Of a stretch of 64,000 bases of DNA, positions 34,319 to 43,553 are shown piece by piece. The stretch comes from Metabacillus litoralis (GTDB taxonomy: Bacteria; Bacillota; Bacilli; Bacillales; Bacillaceae): the NCBI RefSeq assembly GCF_007994985.1, contig NZ_VOQF01000001.1:620001-684000 (forward strand). Reading direction: 5' to 3'. The position numbers and the translations under genes are program-made. Positions within the stretch are counted from its first letter, which is position 1. Each line of letters starts with the position of its first letter. The notes beneath the pieces are model-generated. The model was not told the origin of the DNA. It saw only the letters and a list, made by a program, of their open reading frames with translations, and made no database searches.

Positions 34319-34582
34319 ATGAATAGGAATAGTAACCATTACATTAACATTAAATTTCAAACAGGAGCTATTGATCACGAAGGAGTAAATGGATGTCAAG
34401 TAGAAGACGTCATTAGCGTCCTTGTTGATAAGCTTAAATCACATCAAAATGGTGAGTTTGCATGTCCTGAAAACTCTATTGCCATTACAAATCTTCAAAG
34501 TGCTAATTATGCACTAAGAATTCGAAAAGAAAGACTAGAAAATAAAGAAAGAGAGCCTAGTCATGAAAGCTATGAGCACTAA
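34319..34582 (+). CDS. Small protein with phage-type ENxxAIT helical domain (YbxH position)
   Basis: An 87-residue protein. GVNGCQVEDVISVLVDKL is followed by FACPENSIAITNLQSANYA and a basic, Glu-rich tail. The same order (NGxQVEDVI ... FACxENxxAITxLxxA) marks a small helical-hairpin family common in phages, which I recall being grouped with the Acb2/Tad1 nucleotide sponges that disarm CBASS and Thoeris. That link is from memory and unsure. It takes the place of ybxH, which follows csgA in B. subtilis. GTGGAGGT lies 5 bases before the ATG. Confidence 0.7.
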   Translation: MNRNSNHYINIKFQTGAIDHEGVNGCQVEDVISVLVDKLKSHQNGEFACPENSIAITNLQSANYALRIRKERLENKEREPSHESYEH

Positions 34583-34700
34583 ACAATACTCAAACACAAA
34601 TATAGAAGAAGTGAAACGTCTAAACGCAAATTCCGGGTTATCATATAATGAAGTGAAGCAGCAACTGGCAAAAGAATATATACGAAAGCAAAATAACTAG
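34572..34700 (+). CDS. Small SASP-like protein, last gene of the csgA operon
   Basis: A 42-residue protein (MSTKQYSNTNIEEVKRLNAN, then SGLSYNEVKQQLAKEY). The stretch TNIEEVKRLNANS resembles the TNAQQVRKQNQQS unit of gamma-type SASPs, but the EFAS cleavage site is absent. It overlaps the preceding gene by 11 bases; an upstream ATG at 34563 is also possible. A strong terminator follows. Expression with csgA in the forespore would fit a spore-core store protein. Confidence 0.6.
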   Translation: MSTKQYSNTNIEEVKRLNANSGLSYNEVKQQLAKEYIRKQNN

Positions 34701-34719
34701 TATATGAATTATATCGTCT

Positions 34720-34750
34720 ATGGGGGGAGAATATTTTCTCCCCGTTTGTT
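34720..34750 (+). terminator. Terminator of the csgA operon
   Basis: GGGGAGAA pairs with TTCTCCCC over a 4-base loop, followed by GTTTGTT. Confidence 0.75.
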
Positions 34751-34771
34751 ATTTAGAGCCACACTTTAGGT

Positions 34772-35218
34772 TTAAGGTTTAAATATAGATGTTACCCCTT
34801 TAAATAATCCTCCCATTTGGTTAACAGCATTCATCATTTGACCAGCAGTATCCATCATTTTATTAAAATCAAATTGACCGTCATTTTTTTTGAATTGTGA
34901 AAGAACATTTTGAAACCCTGACGACTGTTGTTTGAAATATGGCATTGGCTTTGGATAAGGTGTTGGAAAAGGAGTATTCATATTATGATATCCATTATAA
35001 TTACCGGCAAATTGTTGTTGCTGATTTTGTTGATATGACTGCTGATACGGCTGCTGATATGAGTATGGCATTTGGTGAGTATTATAACCGTTCATATTAG
35101 GTGCTGAATTGAAAGGATATGGCTGTTGTTCAATTTCATTATAATTTGGGAATCCTTGATAATAATCTTCCCTTCTTCTTTGTGATCTTCTCACAAAATA
35201 AGGATAGTGTTGATTCAA
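34772..35218 (-). CDS. yppG: YppG-like coat-type protein
   Basis: A 148-residue protein rich in Gln, Tyr, Asn and Pro in residues 1-100 (repeated [11 protein letters not shown]), with a helical C-terminus ([20 protein letters not shown]) ending VTSIFKP. This is the YppG pattern; the B. subtilis protein is a probable spore-coat component. AGGAGG precedes the ATG. Low-complexity repeats may vary between strains. Confidence 0.85.
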   Translation of the reverse strand: MNQHYPYFVRRSQRRREDYYQGFPNYNEIEQQPYPFNSAPNMNGYNTHQMPYSYQQPYQQSYQQNQQQQFAGNYNGYHNMNTPFPTPYPKPMPYFKQQSSGFQNVLSQFKKNDGQFDFNKMMDTAGQMMNAVNQMGGLFKGVTSIFKP

Positions 35219-35389
35219 AATTATTCCTCCTCTCAGCGTTGAACCTTCTTTTTAATATATTATGATGTATCCGCCCACTAGGTGAAGGAAATTCCCTATA
35301 ACTTTTTTATTTGTAAAAATTTGAATTACATGATTGCTCTTAAGATTGCTCATATTAGGAGAGAATCAATAAAAAGGAGGTTTTTTCTT

Positions 35390-35554
35390 ATGGCACGAGG
35401 AAAGCATTTTAATCATAAAGAAAAAGGTCATGCACCTACTATCTCTGAACAAGGTCAACCTGTACAAGGAAAAGAAACAGAACATCTTGGATACGCAATC
35501 GAACCCGTTGCGTCTGAGGGTGATCGTCCTGTTACGATTAAAGTTGAGGAGTAA
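35390..35554 (+). CDS. Small protein of 54 residues
   Basis: Starts MARGKHFNHKEKGHAPTISE and ends DRPVTIKVEE; charged, with three His. AAGGAGG about 9 bases before the ATG at 35390 sets the start; the frame itself runs further upstream. Not recognised. It faces yppG on the other side and has a hairpin (GCTCTGTTTTC/GAAAACAGAGC, 35575-35600) downstream. It takes the place of yppF in the B. subtilis order. Confidence 0.65.
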   Translation: MARGKHFNHKEKGHAPTISEQGQPVQGKETEHLGYAIEPVASEGDRPVTIKVEE

Positions 35555-35631
35555 ATAAAGTCTAATTCAAAGAAGCTCTGTTTTCAATGAGAAAACAGAG
35601 CCTTCCAACCCATAACAATTAAACATAGCCA

Positions 35632-35664
35632 AAAATAAAAGACTAACTATTATAGCTAGTCATT
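35632..35664 (-). terminator. Terminator of yppE
   Basis: On the minus strand TGACTAGC/ATAGTTAGTC arms lie across the yppE stop codon, followed by TTTTATTTTT. Confidence 0.6.
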
Positions 35665-36022
35665 GTGAGCATTCTATTTCACTAAGTATGCTACTCAATA
35701 CATATTCAACTGAATTATAAAGATTATGAAATCTTTGTTTGTTTATATCTTTATAAAAAGATTGCAATACAATTTGTTCAATATTATCAATTGTTGAATC
35801 AATTTGTGCTGAATGAATATATTTAGGTTTATTCATTTTTACCCATTCTTCAGCTAAAGGTTTCCACATTTGCACTTTATCCAATGCTAATTCAAACATC
35901 GGTTTTACATCTTGATAAAATAACTCTTCCGTTTTTTCTGGTTTTTGATTAATAGATTCAAACCGTTTTTTACAATCGTCTAGAATTAGGAAAAGCTCTC
36001 TAGATGACATGATCAGGTTCAT
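35660..36022 (-). CDS. yppE: YppE-like DUF1798 family protein
   Basis: A 120-residue four-helix-bundle protein (MNLIMSSRELFLILDDCKKRFE ...) that matches YppE in length and in WKPLAEEWVK and IDNIEQIVLQSFY. AGAGGTG lies 6 bases before the ATG at 36022. It overlaps no neighbour but lies 57 bases after the yppD-like gene on the same strand, so a small operon is likely. Function unknown. Confidence 0.85.
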   Translation of the reverse strand: MNLIMSSRELFLILDDCKKRFESINQKPEKTEELFYQDVKPMFELALDKVQMWKPLAEEWVKMNKPKYIHSAQIDSTIDNIEQIVLQSFYKDINKQRFHNLYNSVEYVLSSILSEIECSQ

Positions 36023-36079
36023 ATTACTCACCTCTACCCTAATCATATCAAATTCCTTACCTACACGCACATATAGAGT

Positions 36080-36340
36080 TTAGGCATTTGTTGCCATTAA
36101 CGAAAAGCTAGAAGATCGAATATTATTTCGATCATTCTTTTTATGTGATTGTTCCGTTTGGAGGCATAACATTATATCTGTTAGATGGTGATCAACTTGC
36201 TTCATGTCATCAATAAGCTTAGATTCTATATCATTATCTTTAGAGAGTTTTACATTTAGACTATCCTCAAGCTTCATCAATTCTTTTTCCAATTCTGCTA
36301 ATTTCACTTCAATTTCATTTCTAGATATAATAGTATTCAT
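36080..36340 (-). CDS. Small coiled-coil protein (yppD position)
   Basis: An 86-residue protein with a heptad-rich helix (residues 8-60: VKLAELEKELMKLEDSL) and a Ser/Asn-rich tail. GGGGAGGGAG precedes the ATG. It sits where yppD lies in B. subtilis, but sequence resemblance is too slight to transfer the name. Confidence 0.7.
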   Translation of the reverse strand: MNTIISRNEIEVKLAELEKELMKLEDSLNVKLSKDNDIESKLIDDMKQVDHHLTDIMLCLQTEQSHKKNDRNNIRSSSFSLMATNA

Positions 36341-36464
36341 AAATCTCCCTCCCCTTGATGCTAGTATTCGTCAACTATTCTTCACAACCTTCTTGATTGA
36401 CAAAACTAGTTTCTATTCGTCAAAGAAAGTGAATTAACTTAATGTTCGACATCTAAAATCGACT

Positions 36465-36494
36465 GCATGGAATTTCGTATGATAGGTCAAAATA
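36465..36494 (+). promoter_or_regulatory. Probable sigma-G promoter of sspM
   Basis: GCATG (36465-36469) matches the sigma-G -35 GHATR. After 18 bases CAAAATA (36488-36494) matches CATNHTA at six of seven positions. It ends 20 bases before the sspM start codon. Confidence 0.5.
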
Positions 36495-36514
36495 AGATTT
36501 AGGAGGTGCTTACA

Positions 36515-36613
36515 ATGGCAAAAAAACCAAACGATAAACAACAAACATCTGAGGATAAAGCTCGTCTTCCAGGAGATAAAAAATTAGATGGACCAAACCG
36601 TCCATCTACTTAA
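36515..36613 (+). CDS. sspM: Small acid-soluble spore protein M
   Basis: A 32-residue spore-core protein, MAKKPNDKQQTSEDKARL and then PGDKKLDGPNRPST. The ending KLxGPNRPST is the SspM signature, and the length is close to the 34 residues of B. subtilis. AGGAGG lies 9 bases before the ATG. The gene is between yppE/yppD and yppC as in B. subtilis, with a probable sigma-G promoter and a terminator of its own. Confidence 0.88.
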   Translation: MAKKPNDKQQTSEDKARLPGDKKLDGPNRPST

Positions 36614-36650
36614 GCAGAAATTGATTAACTGGTTCTGATAACATGAAAGG

Positions 36651-36686
36651 AAGCAAGGATAATTTTTTATCCTTGCTTTTTTTCTA
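36651..36686. terminator. Terminator between sspM and yppC
   Basis: GCAAGGATAA pairs with TTATCCTTGC over a loop of T, with seven T following on the plus strand. Confidence 0.8.
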
Positions 36687-37661
36687 CCCATTTCGGTTAT
36701 ATTCTTTTAGAATCGTTAATAAATGCAGTTGGTCTTGCTTATGAGTAAACCAATCTGTTAATTCATATTTATTAGGAATCGTAATGTCCTTAAACCATTT
36801 TTTAGTATGTTGATGTTGAAACCAATCTTTTTTATTTTCGTCTAAAGAATGTGAAACCATTGGATATGCTGTACGTAATAAAGGTGTTTCTCTTTTTCTA
36901 TTTCCAGACATAAAAATTTCATAATCATATCTAGTACCAGTATGTACAACTGTTTTCGCAAAATTGATAAATTCATCATACAAACCTGAATGGAACAAAA
37001 GCCATGAAAGGCGTTTGCCTAATTCAATACGTTTCGTTAATTGAGTAAATTGATTCACTGAAAAACCAAATAATTTGCCATTTAAGGTCGGAAAAACAAC
37101 TGTACTGAAATGAAGTAATTCCTGTAAACGAAAATTCAATGATTTAAATACATGTTTTTTATAAAGCTTATGTTCTATAACTGGTTTATGTATAACATTT
37201 TGTTCATTTATAATTAATGCGTTCATCAAACGGTCTTTTCTACCTTTTTTCCAAAATAGCTCCCATTCCTTTACCATAAAGGTGGATACATTAAAGTGCT
37301 TTAATAAATGGAATAAAGGTTTATCTAATTTTTTTGAGAACTCATAAACTAATAATTGAGGAAATGCATCCTGAAAAATCATCCAGTTGGCTCGTTCAAA
37401 TGTCATAAACAGCAGGCTCCTAATTTCTTCATTGAGAGCTTTTCGAAACCAAATGCCTTTTAAATCAGTCATACTCCAACCAGCGTTTCGTGATACCATA
37501 CCAGCTAACAGGGCCCATTGTATTTCTTCTAAACGAAAATAATAATTTTCATAAGCTTTAGTTCTTGAGATATTGTCATAATTCATATTTCTTGTCTTAT
37601 TTTCTATATATGTAATAATCTCTTTGTCTGGATATAAGTTCTTATTATCAAAAATATTCAT
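36684..37661 (-). CDS. yppC: YppC-like DUF2515 family protein
   Basis: A 325-residue soluble helical protein (MNIFDNKNLYPDKEI ...) of the DUF2515 family, found beside recU in Bacillus. Conserved stretches include EEIQWALLAGMVSRNAGWSM and FRLQELLHFSTVVFP. The start at 37661 follows AGAGGTGG; ATG at 37664 is the alternative. It diverges from recU with only about 130 bases between them. Function unknown. Confidence 0.88.
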   Translation of the reverse strand: MNIFDNKNLYPDKEIITYIENKTRNMNYDNISRTKAYENYYFRLEEIQWALLAGMVSRNAGWSMTDLKGIWFRKALNEEIRSLLFMTFERANWMIFQDAFPQLLVYEFSKKLDKPLFHLLKHFNVSTFMVKEWELFWKKGRKDRLMNALIINEQNVIHKPVIEHKLYKKHVFKSLNFRLQELLHFSTVVFPTLNGKLFGFSVNQFTQLTKRIELGKRLSWLLFHSGLYDEFINFAKTVVHTGTRYDYEIFMSGNRKRETPLLRTAYPMVSHSLDENKKDWFQHQHTKKWFKDITIPNKYELTDWFTHKQDQLHLLTILKEYNRNG

Positions 37662-37790
37662 CATTCCACCTCTATCAATATGGTTACCTAAGGACATGGA
37701 ATGTACACATTAACAAAATTGAAACTTTTATATCATTACTTTTCGTTTATTTTTGGTATGATAGTTGTAGTTTTAAAAAGGAGGTACAGT

Positions 37791-38384
37791 ATGATCTTTC
37801 GTTATCCTAACGGAAAGGCTTATGAGCCCAAAGAACAAGCACGAAAAAAACAACAGCCTTCTTTTACATATAGTAACCGTGGTATGTCACTTGAAGAGGA
37901 CTTAAATGAAACAAATAAATACTACCTAGAGCACAAGCTTGCTGTTATCCATAAAAAGCCTACTCCTGTCCAAATTGTTAACGTTGATTACCCAAGACGA
38001 AGTGCTGCAGTCATAAAAGAAGCTTATTTCAAACAAAGCTCTACAACCGATTATAATGGTATATACCGAGCAAAATATATTGATTTCGAAGCAAAAGAGA
38101 CAAAAAATAAGACCTCATTTCCTTTGCAAAATTTCCATGCTCATCAAATTGAGCATATGCAAAATGTAGTAAAGCAAGGCGGGGTATGCTTTGTCATTTT
38201 ATCTGCGTTTAACGAGTTTTATTATGTAAAGGCTGAAGATCTTTTTATTTTTTGGCAACGTCAGCAAAATGGCGGTAGAAAATCAATAACAATTGAAGAA
38301 ATAAATAAAGTAGGGTATAAAATTCCTATCGGATATCAAGCAAGGATTGACTATCTGAAGATTATCGATAAACTATACTTTTAA
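37791..38384 (+). CDS. recU: Holliday junction resolvase RecU
   Basis: A 198-residue junction-resolving endonuclease acting in recombinational repair and chromosome segregation. The nuclease core is present: STTDYNG (about D87), [11 protein letters not shown] (D98, E100, K102) and the stalk loop [23 protein letters not shown] is the N-terminal junction-binding part. AAGGAGG precedes the ATG at 37791. recU-ponA order is universal in Bacillus; about 200 bases separate them. Confidence 0.96.
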   Translation: MIFRYPNGKAYEPKEQARKKQQPSFTYSNRGMSLEEDLNETNKYYLEHKLAVIHKKPTPVQIVNVDYPRRSAAVIKEAYFKQSSTTDYNGIYRAKYIDFEAKETKNKTSFPLQNFHAHQIEHMQNVVKQGGVCFVILSAFNEFYYVKAEDLFIFWQRQQNGGRKSITIEEINKVGYKIPIGYQARIDYLKIIDKLYF

Positions 38385-38583
38385 GATGCTTTAAATGTTT
38401 TTGTATTTTTGATCAAAAGTATACTTACCTTGTTGGTGAATTCCTCTCCTTTATGTTTGAAAGAAAGAGATAGTAAGATTTAATATATCTAATTGAAAAA
38501 TTTAAGTTGTTATAGGTTTTAACAGGTTGAGAGGAATATTTTGAGGTCTCCTCGTATTTATAACCTATTATGAAAGGTTGATG

Positions 38584-41232
38584 ATGTACATGGCTGAACA
38601 ATATAAAAGTCGTGAAGAACGCAAAAAACGACAGGCAAATCAAACTTCAAAGAAAAATAAGAAAAAACAAAATAAATCAGGTCTTTGGAAAAAAATATTA
38701 TTAAGTGTTCTTGCATTAGGAATTTTCGGAATGCTTGTTGGAGGTATCGCTTTTGCAGTAATTGTAGCTGATGCGCCACCACTTGATGAAAAGAAACTTA
38801 AAGATTCGTTTTCATCAAAGCTTTATGATATGAATGGTAAAGAAATTAGTGAATTTGGACAAGTAAAACGAACCTATGTACCTTATGACGAAATTCCAAA
38901 AGTGCTAGAAAATGCCGTTTTAGCAACTGAGGACGCAAGGTTTTATGAGCATAACGGTGTTGATTTTATCCGAATTGGAGGAGCATTTGTAGCCAATGTC
39001 CAAGAAGGATTTGGTGCTGAGGGTGGTAGTACTATTACACAGCAAGTAATAAAAAATTCCCTTTTAACTAGAGATAAGACAGTTACTCGTAAGGTTCAAG
39101 AATTATGGTTAGCTTTCCAATTAGAGCAAAAATACTCTAAACAGGAAATTCTAGAAATGTATTTAAATAAAATTTACTTCCCTGGTAATATATATGGAAT
39201 TTCTCAAGCTGCTAAGTCATTTTATGATAAAGACTTAGAAGAGCTAGAGCTACACGAAGCAGCTATGATTGCGGGGATACCACAGAGTCCTAATAACTAT
39301 AACCCTAGAACTCATCCAGAAAATGCCGAGAAGCGCAGAAATATTGTTTTAACATTAATGGCAAAGCATGGATTTATTTCTGAAGCAGAAGCTACAGAAG
39401 CAAAAAGTATCCCAGTACAATCAACTGTTGTAGAAGCTACTGAAAAAGCAAATCCGTACCATGCTTTTGTTGAAGAAGTCATAGAAGAAGTAAAGGAAAA
39501 AACAGATATCGATGCTGGTTCTGCCGGTTTAGAAATATATACAACATTAGATCCTGATGCACAAGATACAGTTGAAAATGTCTTAAATGGCGATGTTATG
39601 AATTTCCCTGATGATGACTTACAGGCTGGTATTTCCTTAATTGATACTCAAACTGGTGAAATTCGAGCTATTGGTGGAGGACGTAACCAACCTGTAGGTG
39701 GCTATAACTATGCTACAGATACAAGAAGACAGCCAGGTTCAACAATTAAGCCTGTTTTAGATTATGGTCCAGCTATTGAGCATTTAAAATGGTCTACTTA
39801 TCATCAGCTAGAAGATGAGCCCTATACTTATAGTGATGGAAAAACACCTATAAATAACTGGGATCTTAGCTACAAAGGGTGGATGTCCATTCGCCAAGCT
39901 TTAGCAGACTCTAGAAATATACCAGCACTAAAAGCAATGCAAGAGGTAGGTCTTGATAAATCAAAAGAATTTGCAGAAGGCTTAGGTATCCCTTTAGATA
40001 ATATATACGAATCTTATTCAATTGGTGGATTTGATAAAGGTGTCTCCCCACTTCAAATGGCTGGTGCATTTAGTGCGTTCGGAAATAATGGAATGTACAT
40101 TGAACCCCATGCCGTTAAGAAGATTGTATTAAGTGATGGAACTGAAATAAGTCTTGAGCCTGAACCAAAAGCAGCAATGAGTGACTATACTGCATTTATG
40201 ATTACAGATATGATGAAATCAGTAATCTCGTATGGTACTGGTCAATCGGTACAAATACCTGGTATTAATATTGCAGGTAAAACAGGTACAACTAATTTTA
40301 CCGATGATGATAAAGCAAAATACAATATCCCATCTGGAGCAGCCAAAGATGCATGGTTTGTCGGATATAACCCTAATTACACAGCTGCTGTTTGGACCGG
40401 ATATAATATTTCAAAAGACAGTGAAAAGGTATATCTAGATTCTTCAGATCAGAAACTTGCAAGAGCGATGTTTAAAGAAATCTTTTCACAAGTTGCTGCT
40501 GGAGATTCTTCCGACTTCGAACAACCTAATAGCGTTGTAAAGAAAGCAATAGAAAAAGGATCAAAGGATGCTGTATTGGCTAGTGAATATACTCCCTCTA
40601 ATCGAATTACGTATGAGTATTTTGTTAAAGGATCCGAACCAACAAAAGTATCTAAAAAGTATGAAACTCTTGATAAGCCTTCAAACCTAAACATCAACTA
40701 TGATCAAGTTACAAATTCTATAAGCATCAATTGGAATTACGACGAAAGCAAATTAGCTGACGTTACGTTTGAAGTAAGTCAATCGATTGATGAGGGTCCT
40801 TATCAAGTAGTTAATAAATCCAAGGATATGGGATATGAAATAGCGGATGTTATTCCTGGAGCTATATATGCTTTTAAAGTTGTTGCAGTTAGTGACAGTG
40901 ACAATGAAAACCGTAGTAATGAAGCAGCCACGAAAGTTCAAGTACCTGAACCTGAGGTAGATGTACCAGAGCTTCCGATTGAGGAAGAGGAAGAAACACC
41001 AGATCAAGGTAATGGAAACGGGAATGGAAACGGGAATGGAAACGGGAATGGAAATGGGAATGGAAATGGGAATGGACAGAATGAAGATGAATCTGATGAT
41101 GGCGATGAAAACGAAGATGATACAGAAGGTGAACAAGAGCAAACCCCACCTGATGTAGAAGCCACAACTCCTCCAAGTGAAAACAGTGGGAGAAAGAATA
41201 ATGACGATTCAAACGATGATACAACAGAATGA
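38584..41232 (+). CDS. ponA: Bifunctional class A penicillin-binding protein 1
   Basis: An 882-residue peptidoglycan polymerase and crosslinker anchored by one N-terminal membrane segment (residues 37-62). The glycosyltransferase GT51 domain has the catalytic Glu in EDARFYEHNG and the GAEGGSTITQQ block. The transpeptidase has SxxK (PGSTIKP), SxN (DSRN) and KTG (AGKTGTT). After these a fibronectin-type domain (residues 690-780) is followed by a Gly-Asn repeat and an acidic tail. AAAGG before the ATGs makes 38584 or 38590 likely. It is moved about the cell by GpsB (27.2 kb). Confidence 0.96.
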   Translation: MYMAEQYKSREERKKRQANQTSKKNKKKQNKSGLWKKILLSVLALGIFGMLVGGIAFAVIVADAPPLDEKKLKDSFSSKLYDMNGKEISEFGQVKRTYVPYDEIPKVLENAVLATEDARFYEHNGVDFIRIGGAFVANVQEGFGAEGGSTITQQVIKNSLLTRDKTVTRKVQELWLAFQLEQKYSKQEILEMYLNKIYFPGNIYGISQAAKSFYDKDLEELELHEAAMIAGIPQSPNNYNPRTHPENAEKRRNIVLTLMAKHGFISEAEATEAKSIPVQSTVVEATEKANPYHAFVEEVIEEVKEKTDIDAGSAGLEIYTTLDPDAQDTVENVLNGDVMNFPDDDLQAGISLIDTQTGEIRAIGGGRNQPVGGYNYATDTRRQPGSTIKPVLDYGPAIEHLKWSTYHQLEDEPYTYSDGKTPINNWDLSYKGWMSIRQALADSRNIPALKAMQEVGLDKSKEFAEGLGIPLDNIYESYSIGGFDKGVSPLQMAGAFSAFGNNGMYIEPHAVKKIVLSDGTEISLEPEPKAAMSDYTAFMITDMMKSVISYGTGQSVQIPGINIAGKTGTTNFTDDDKAKYNIPSGAAKDAWFVGYNPNYTAAVWTGYNISKDSEKVYLDSSDQKLARAMFKEIFSQVAAGDSSDFEQPNSVVKKAIEKGSKDAVLASEYTPSNRITYEYFVKGSEPTKVSKKYETLDKPSNLNINYDQVTNSISINWNYDESKLADVTFEVSQSIDEGPYQVVNKSKDMGYEIADVIPGAIYAFKVVAVSDSDNENRSNEAATKVQVPEPEVDVPELPIEEEEETPDQGNGNGNGNGNGNGNGNGNGNGNGQNEDESDDGDENEDDTEGEQEQTPPDVEATTPPSENSGRKNNDDSNDDTTE
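41008..41076 (+). repeat. In-frame tandem repeat coding (Gly-Asn)11
   Basis: A 12-base unit GGAAACGGGAAT and its variant GGAAATGGGAAT repeat about five times. It is inside ponA, in frame, so length changes would keep the frame and alter the linker before the acidic tail. Confidence 0.9.
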
Positions 41233-41242
41233 TAACTTTAAA

Positions 41243-41279
41243 AAAGAACCGTGGAATAATCCACGGTTCTTTTTTAGAG
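41243..41279. terminator. Terminator between ponA and ypoC
   Basis: ACCGTGGAAT pairs with ATCCACGGT, with A- and T-runs on both sides, for the two converging genes. Confidence 0.85.
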
Positions 41280-41282
41280 ATT

Positions 41283-41807
41283 TTATAATAATTGTTTTAA
41301 TGCAAGAGCCTTCACATAAATCTTCTCTAATTCTATAAATAACTGCTCTAATTGTATAAAAGCATGATATTGTGTTGGTTTTTTTAATATAAAAATTAAT
41401 CGTTCTTCACAATTCACTGGTTTTCTCAGAAGCTTATCAATTTCCATACCTTTTATATCTAAACTTTTCACAGGTTGTTTATTTAGCCAAAATAAACAAA
41501 TAATAAATAATGAAAGCAGTTTGATTAGTAAATCCTTATTAGGTTTTCTAGATCTAAACCCCTCTTTAATTTGATCAATCAAGCTACGTTGAACCTCAAA
41601 TATCTCTTGTAGTACAAATGTCGGGGTTTCCCATGGTTTATATGATGAAGCTTGGTTTAAATTAAAAAAAATATCATAATAAAATGGTTCATCCTGAAGG
41701 ACTTCAACTAATTGACTTGTTTCATTGAAGGTTATAAATCCTTCACACTCCTTATCAAAAGGAGGAAACAAAAACGCAGCAGGTATTTTCTGTAGCTTAT
41801 TTGGCAT
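41283..41807 (-). CDS. ypoC: YpoC-like protein
   Basis: A 174-residue protein (MPNKLQKIPAAFLFPPFDKE) of unknown role, matching the position and size of B. subtilis YpoC. A central hydrophobic stretch (LLSLFIICLFWL) may be buried or membrane associated. It overlaps the end of nth by 11 bases, so it is the last gene of the dnaD-nth-ypoC cluster. A terminator follows. Confidence 0.85.
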   Translation of the reverse strand: MPNKLQKIPAAFLFPPFDKECEGFITFNETSQLVEVLQDEPFYYDIFFNLNQASSYKPWETPTFVLQEIFEVQRSLIDQIKEGFRSRKPNKDLLIKLLSLFIICLFWLNKQPVKSLDIKGMEIDKLLRKPVNCEERLIFILKKPTQYHAFIQLEQLFIELEKIYVKALALKQLL

Positions 41808-42462
41808 TTACTACTTTCACCTTTTTCATACGTTTCTGACCTTCCCTACATAAGTGAAGTAGTGGGCAACTATCACAATTAGGTGATTGTGCTTTACAAT
41901 GATATCTACCAAAAAAGATTAAGCGATGATGTGTATCAGACCACTCTTCCTTTGGAATTTTTCTCATAAGTGTTTTCTCAACTTCGAGAACAGAATCCTT
42001 CCATTTGCATATCGCTAGACGCTTACTAACTCTTTCAACATGTGTATCAACAGCAATTGCTGGAACGCCAAATGCTACTGACATTACTACATTAGCTGTT
42101 TTCCTACCAACACCAGCTAGTTTTGTAAGCTCTGTGTGGTCGTTTGGAACCACTCCATTATAATGTTCTAGCAATGTTTCACAAAGCTTTCGAATATTTT
42201 TGGCTTTGTTCCTAAATAAACCTATCGATTTTATATCATTTTGTAACTCCTCTAATGATACAGCCAAATAGTCTTCAGGTTTTTTATATTTTTGAAATAA
42301 ATTCTTAGTTACCTTGTTTACTAAAGCATCGGTACATTGTGCAGATAAAGCTACAGCAATAACGAGTTCAAAAGGATTTTCGTGAACTAGTTCACAATGT
42401 GCATCTGGAAACATTTCAGTCATTGTGTCTAAGCACTCACGGATTTGGACTTTGGTTAACAT
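41797..42462 (-). CDS. nth: Endonuclease III
   Basis: A 221-residue DNA glycosylase/AP lyase that removes oxidised pyrimidines. The helix-hairpin-helix LAGVGRKTANVV carries the catalytic Lys, and AVDTHVERVSKRL the catalytic Asp. An iron-sulfur cluster is held by C-x6-C-x2-C-x5-C (CKAQSPNCDSCPLLHLC). ATG at 42462 follows AGGTG; the GTG at 42471 lies within that site. It is coupled to ypoC by overlap and follows dnaD by about 110 bases. Confidence 0.96.
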   Translation of the reverse strand: MLTKVQIRECLDTMTEMFPDAHCELVHENPFELVIAVALSAQCTDALVNKVTKNLFQKYKKPEDYLAVSLEELQNDIKSIGLFRNKAKNIRKLCETLLEHYNGVVPNDHTELTKLAGVGRKTANVVMSVAFGVPAIAVDTHVERVSKRLAICKWKDSVLEVEKTLMRKIPKEEWSDTHHRLIFFGRYHCKAQSPNCDSCPLLHLCREGQKRMKKVKVVNAK

Positions 42463-42571
42463 TATTTTCACCTGCTTATCTAGTTAGACTGATTAACTAA
42501 ATTTATTTATTATATTTACCTGTTTCAGGCTAAGGCTAAGGCCCTAATTTTTCAAATAAAAATTGTGCGGT

Positions 42572-43279
42572 TTAGCTTTCTAACCAGTTATAAAAAGGCA
42601 CTTTTCGTTGATAATCTTCATTATTATCAGATTGCTTGTTATTGTTACTTCCTTGATTTTGACGAAACTTTTTTGAATGATTTCTTGCTTGATCAATCGT
42701 TCTAATACCGTTCTTTTTCCATTCAAATAATATTCTATCTATATAACGGAAATTTAATTTACCAGACATAACTGCTTCTCTCAACGCTGCTTTAATAATT
42801 ACTGGATCATATTCATCTTGATCAATCCATATGGCCAACGATTCGCATTCAAAAGGAGACAGTGGTCGTCCAAACTCATTTTCGAAGACACTATACAAGC
42901 TCATATCTTCTTCATTATTTTGCTCCTGTTCTTTTTGCATATTTTCTTTCATCAAATAAGTATATAATTTATCCCAAAGTGGTTTAAAAGAATAGTATTC
43001 ACAAAGCAACCTATTTTCTTCGCTTTCTTCTATTATTAAAAATCCTTTTTGAATTAAGGTTCTTAAAATGGATGTACATGTAGATGTAGAAATTGCCATA
43101 TGATCGGATATTTCAGTAGGAGTTGGAAATTGATTTCCTGTTTGTTTGAATTTAATTACTTGGAGTATAACCATAAATTCTTCTTCATTAATACCTAATT
43201 TTGCGTAATAATTAAACAAAATCACTGGAATAGATACATGTCCAGTTTCTTGAAGATAAATAAATTGTTCTTTGTTCAT
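42572..43279 (-). CDS. dnaD: Replication initiation protein DnaD
   Basis: A 235-residue primosome protein loading the helicase at the origin and at restart sites. The N-terminal DDBH1 winged-helix domain (residues 1-110) and the C-terminal DDBH2 domain with the signature FEWKKNGIRTIDQA (YxxxIxxxW type) are visible, with an Asn/Gln-rich tail. GAGGTG is upstream of the ATG. Order dnaD-nth-ypoC as in B. subtilis. Confidence 0.94.
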   Translation of the reverse strand: MNKEQFIYLQETGHVSIPVILFNYYAKLGINEEEFMVILQVIKFKQTGNQFPTPTEISDHMAISTSTCTSILRTLIQKGFLIIEESEENRLLCEYYSFKPLWDKLYTYLMKENMQKEQEQNNEEDMSLYSVFENEFGRPLSPFECESLAIWIDQDEYDPVIIKAALREAVMSGKLNFRYIDRILFEWKKNGIRTIDQARNHSKKFRQNQGSNNNKQSDNNEDYQRKVPFYNWLES

Positions 43280-43509
43280 AAAAACACCTCGCTTTTTAGT
43301 ATACCATGATGAGCTATTTCTTTGTATTAAATAGATTTATGTTGTTATTGCCAATTTAAAGCTTATTTTTGAATTCCATTATTGGCATTTGCTTGTATCC
43401 GGGAAGAAATAAGTATCTTTTTACTTATCCCGCATGACTTCCATTTTTATATTAATCAACGTTGATCTTAGCCCTACCATTCGGGAAATAATCGAAAAAC
43501 AGCCAAATA

Positions 43510-43545
43510 AAAAACCGACTCTTAAAATTTCAAGAGTCAGTCTTA
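43510..43545 (-). terminator. Terminator of asnS
   Basis: On the minus strand GACTCTTGAAATTTTAAGAGTC forms a 7-base stem, followed by GGTTTTTTA. Confidence 0.8.
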
Positions 43546-43553
43546 GCTATAAG

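Noticed and set aside
40753-41224. Two minus-strand frames rich in Ile-Pro-Val-Ser or His-Ser-His repeats
   Set aside because: They are mirror readings of the Gly-Asn repeat and the acidic tail of ponA.
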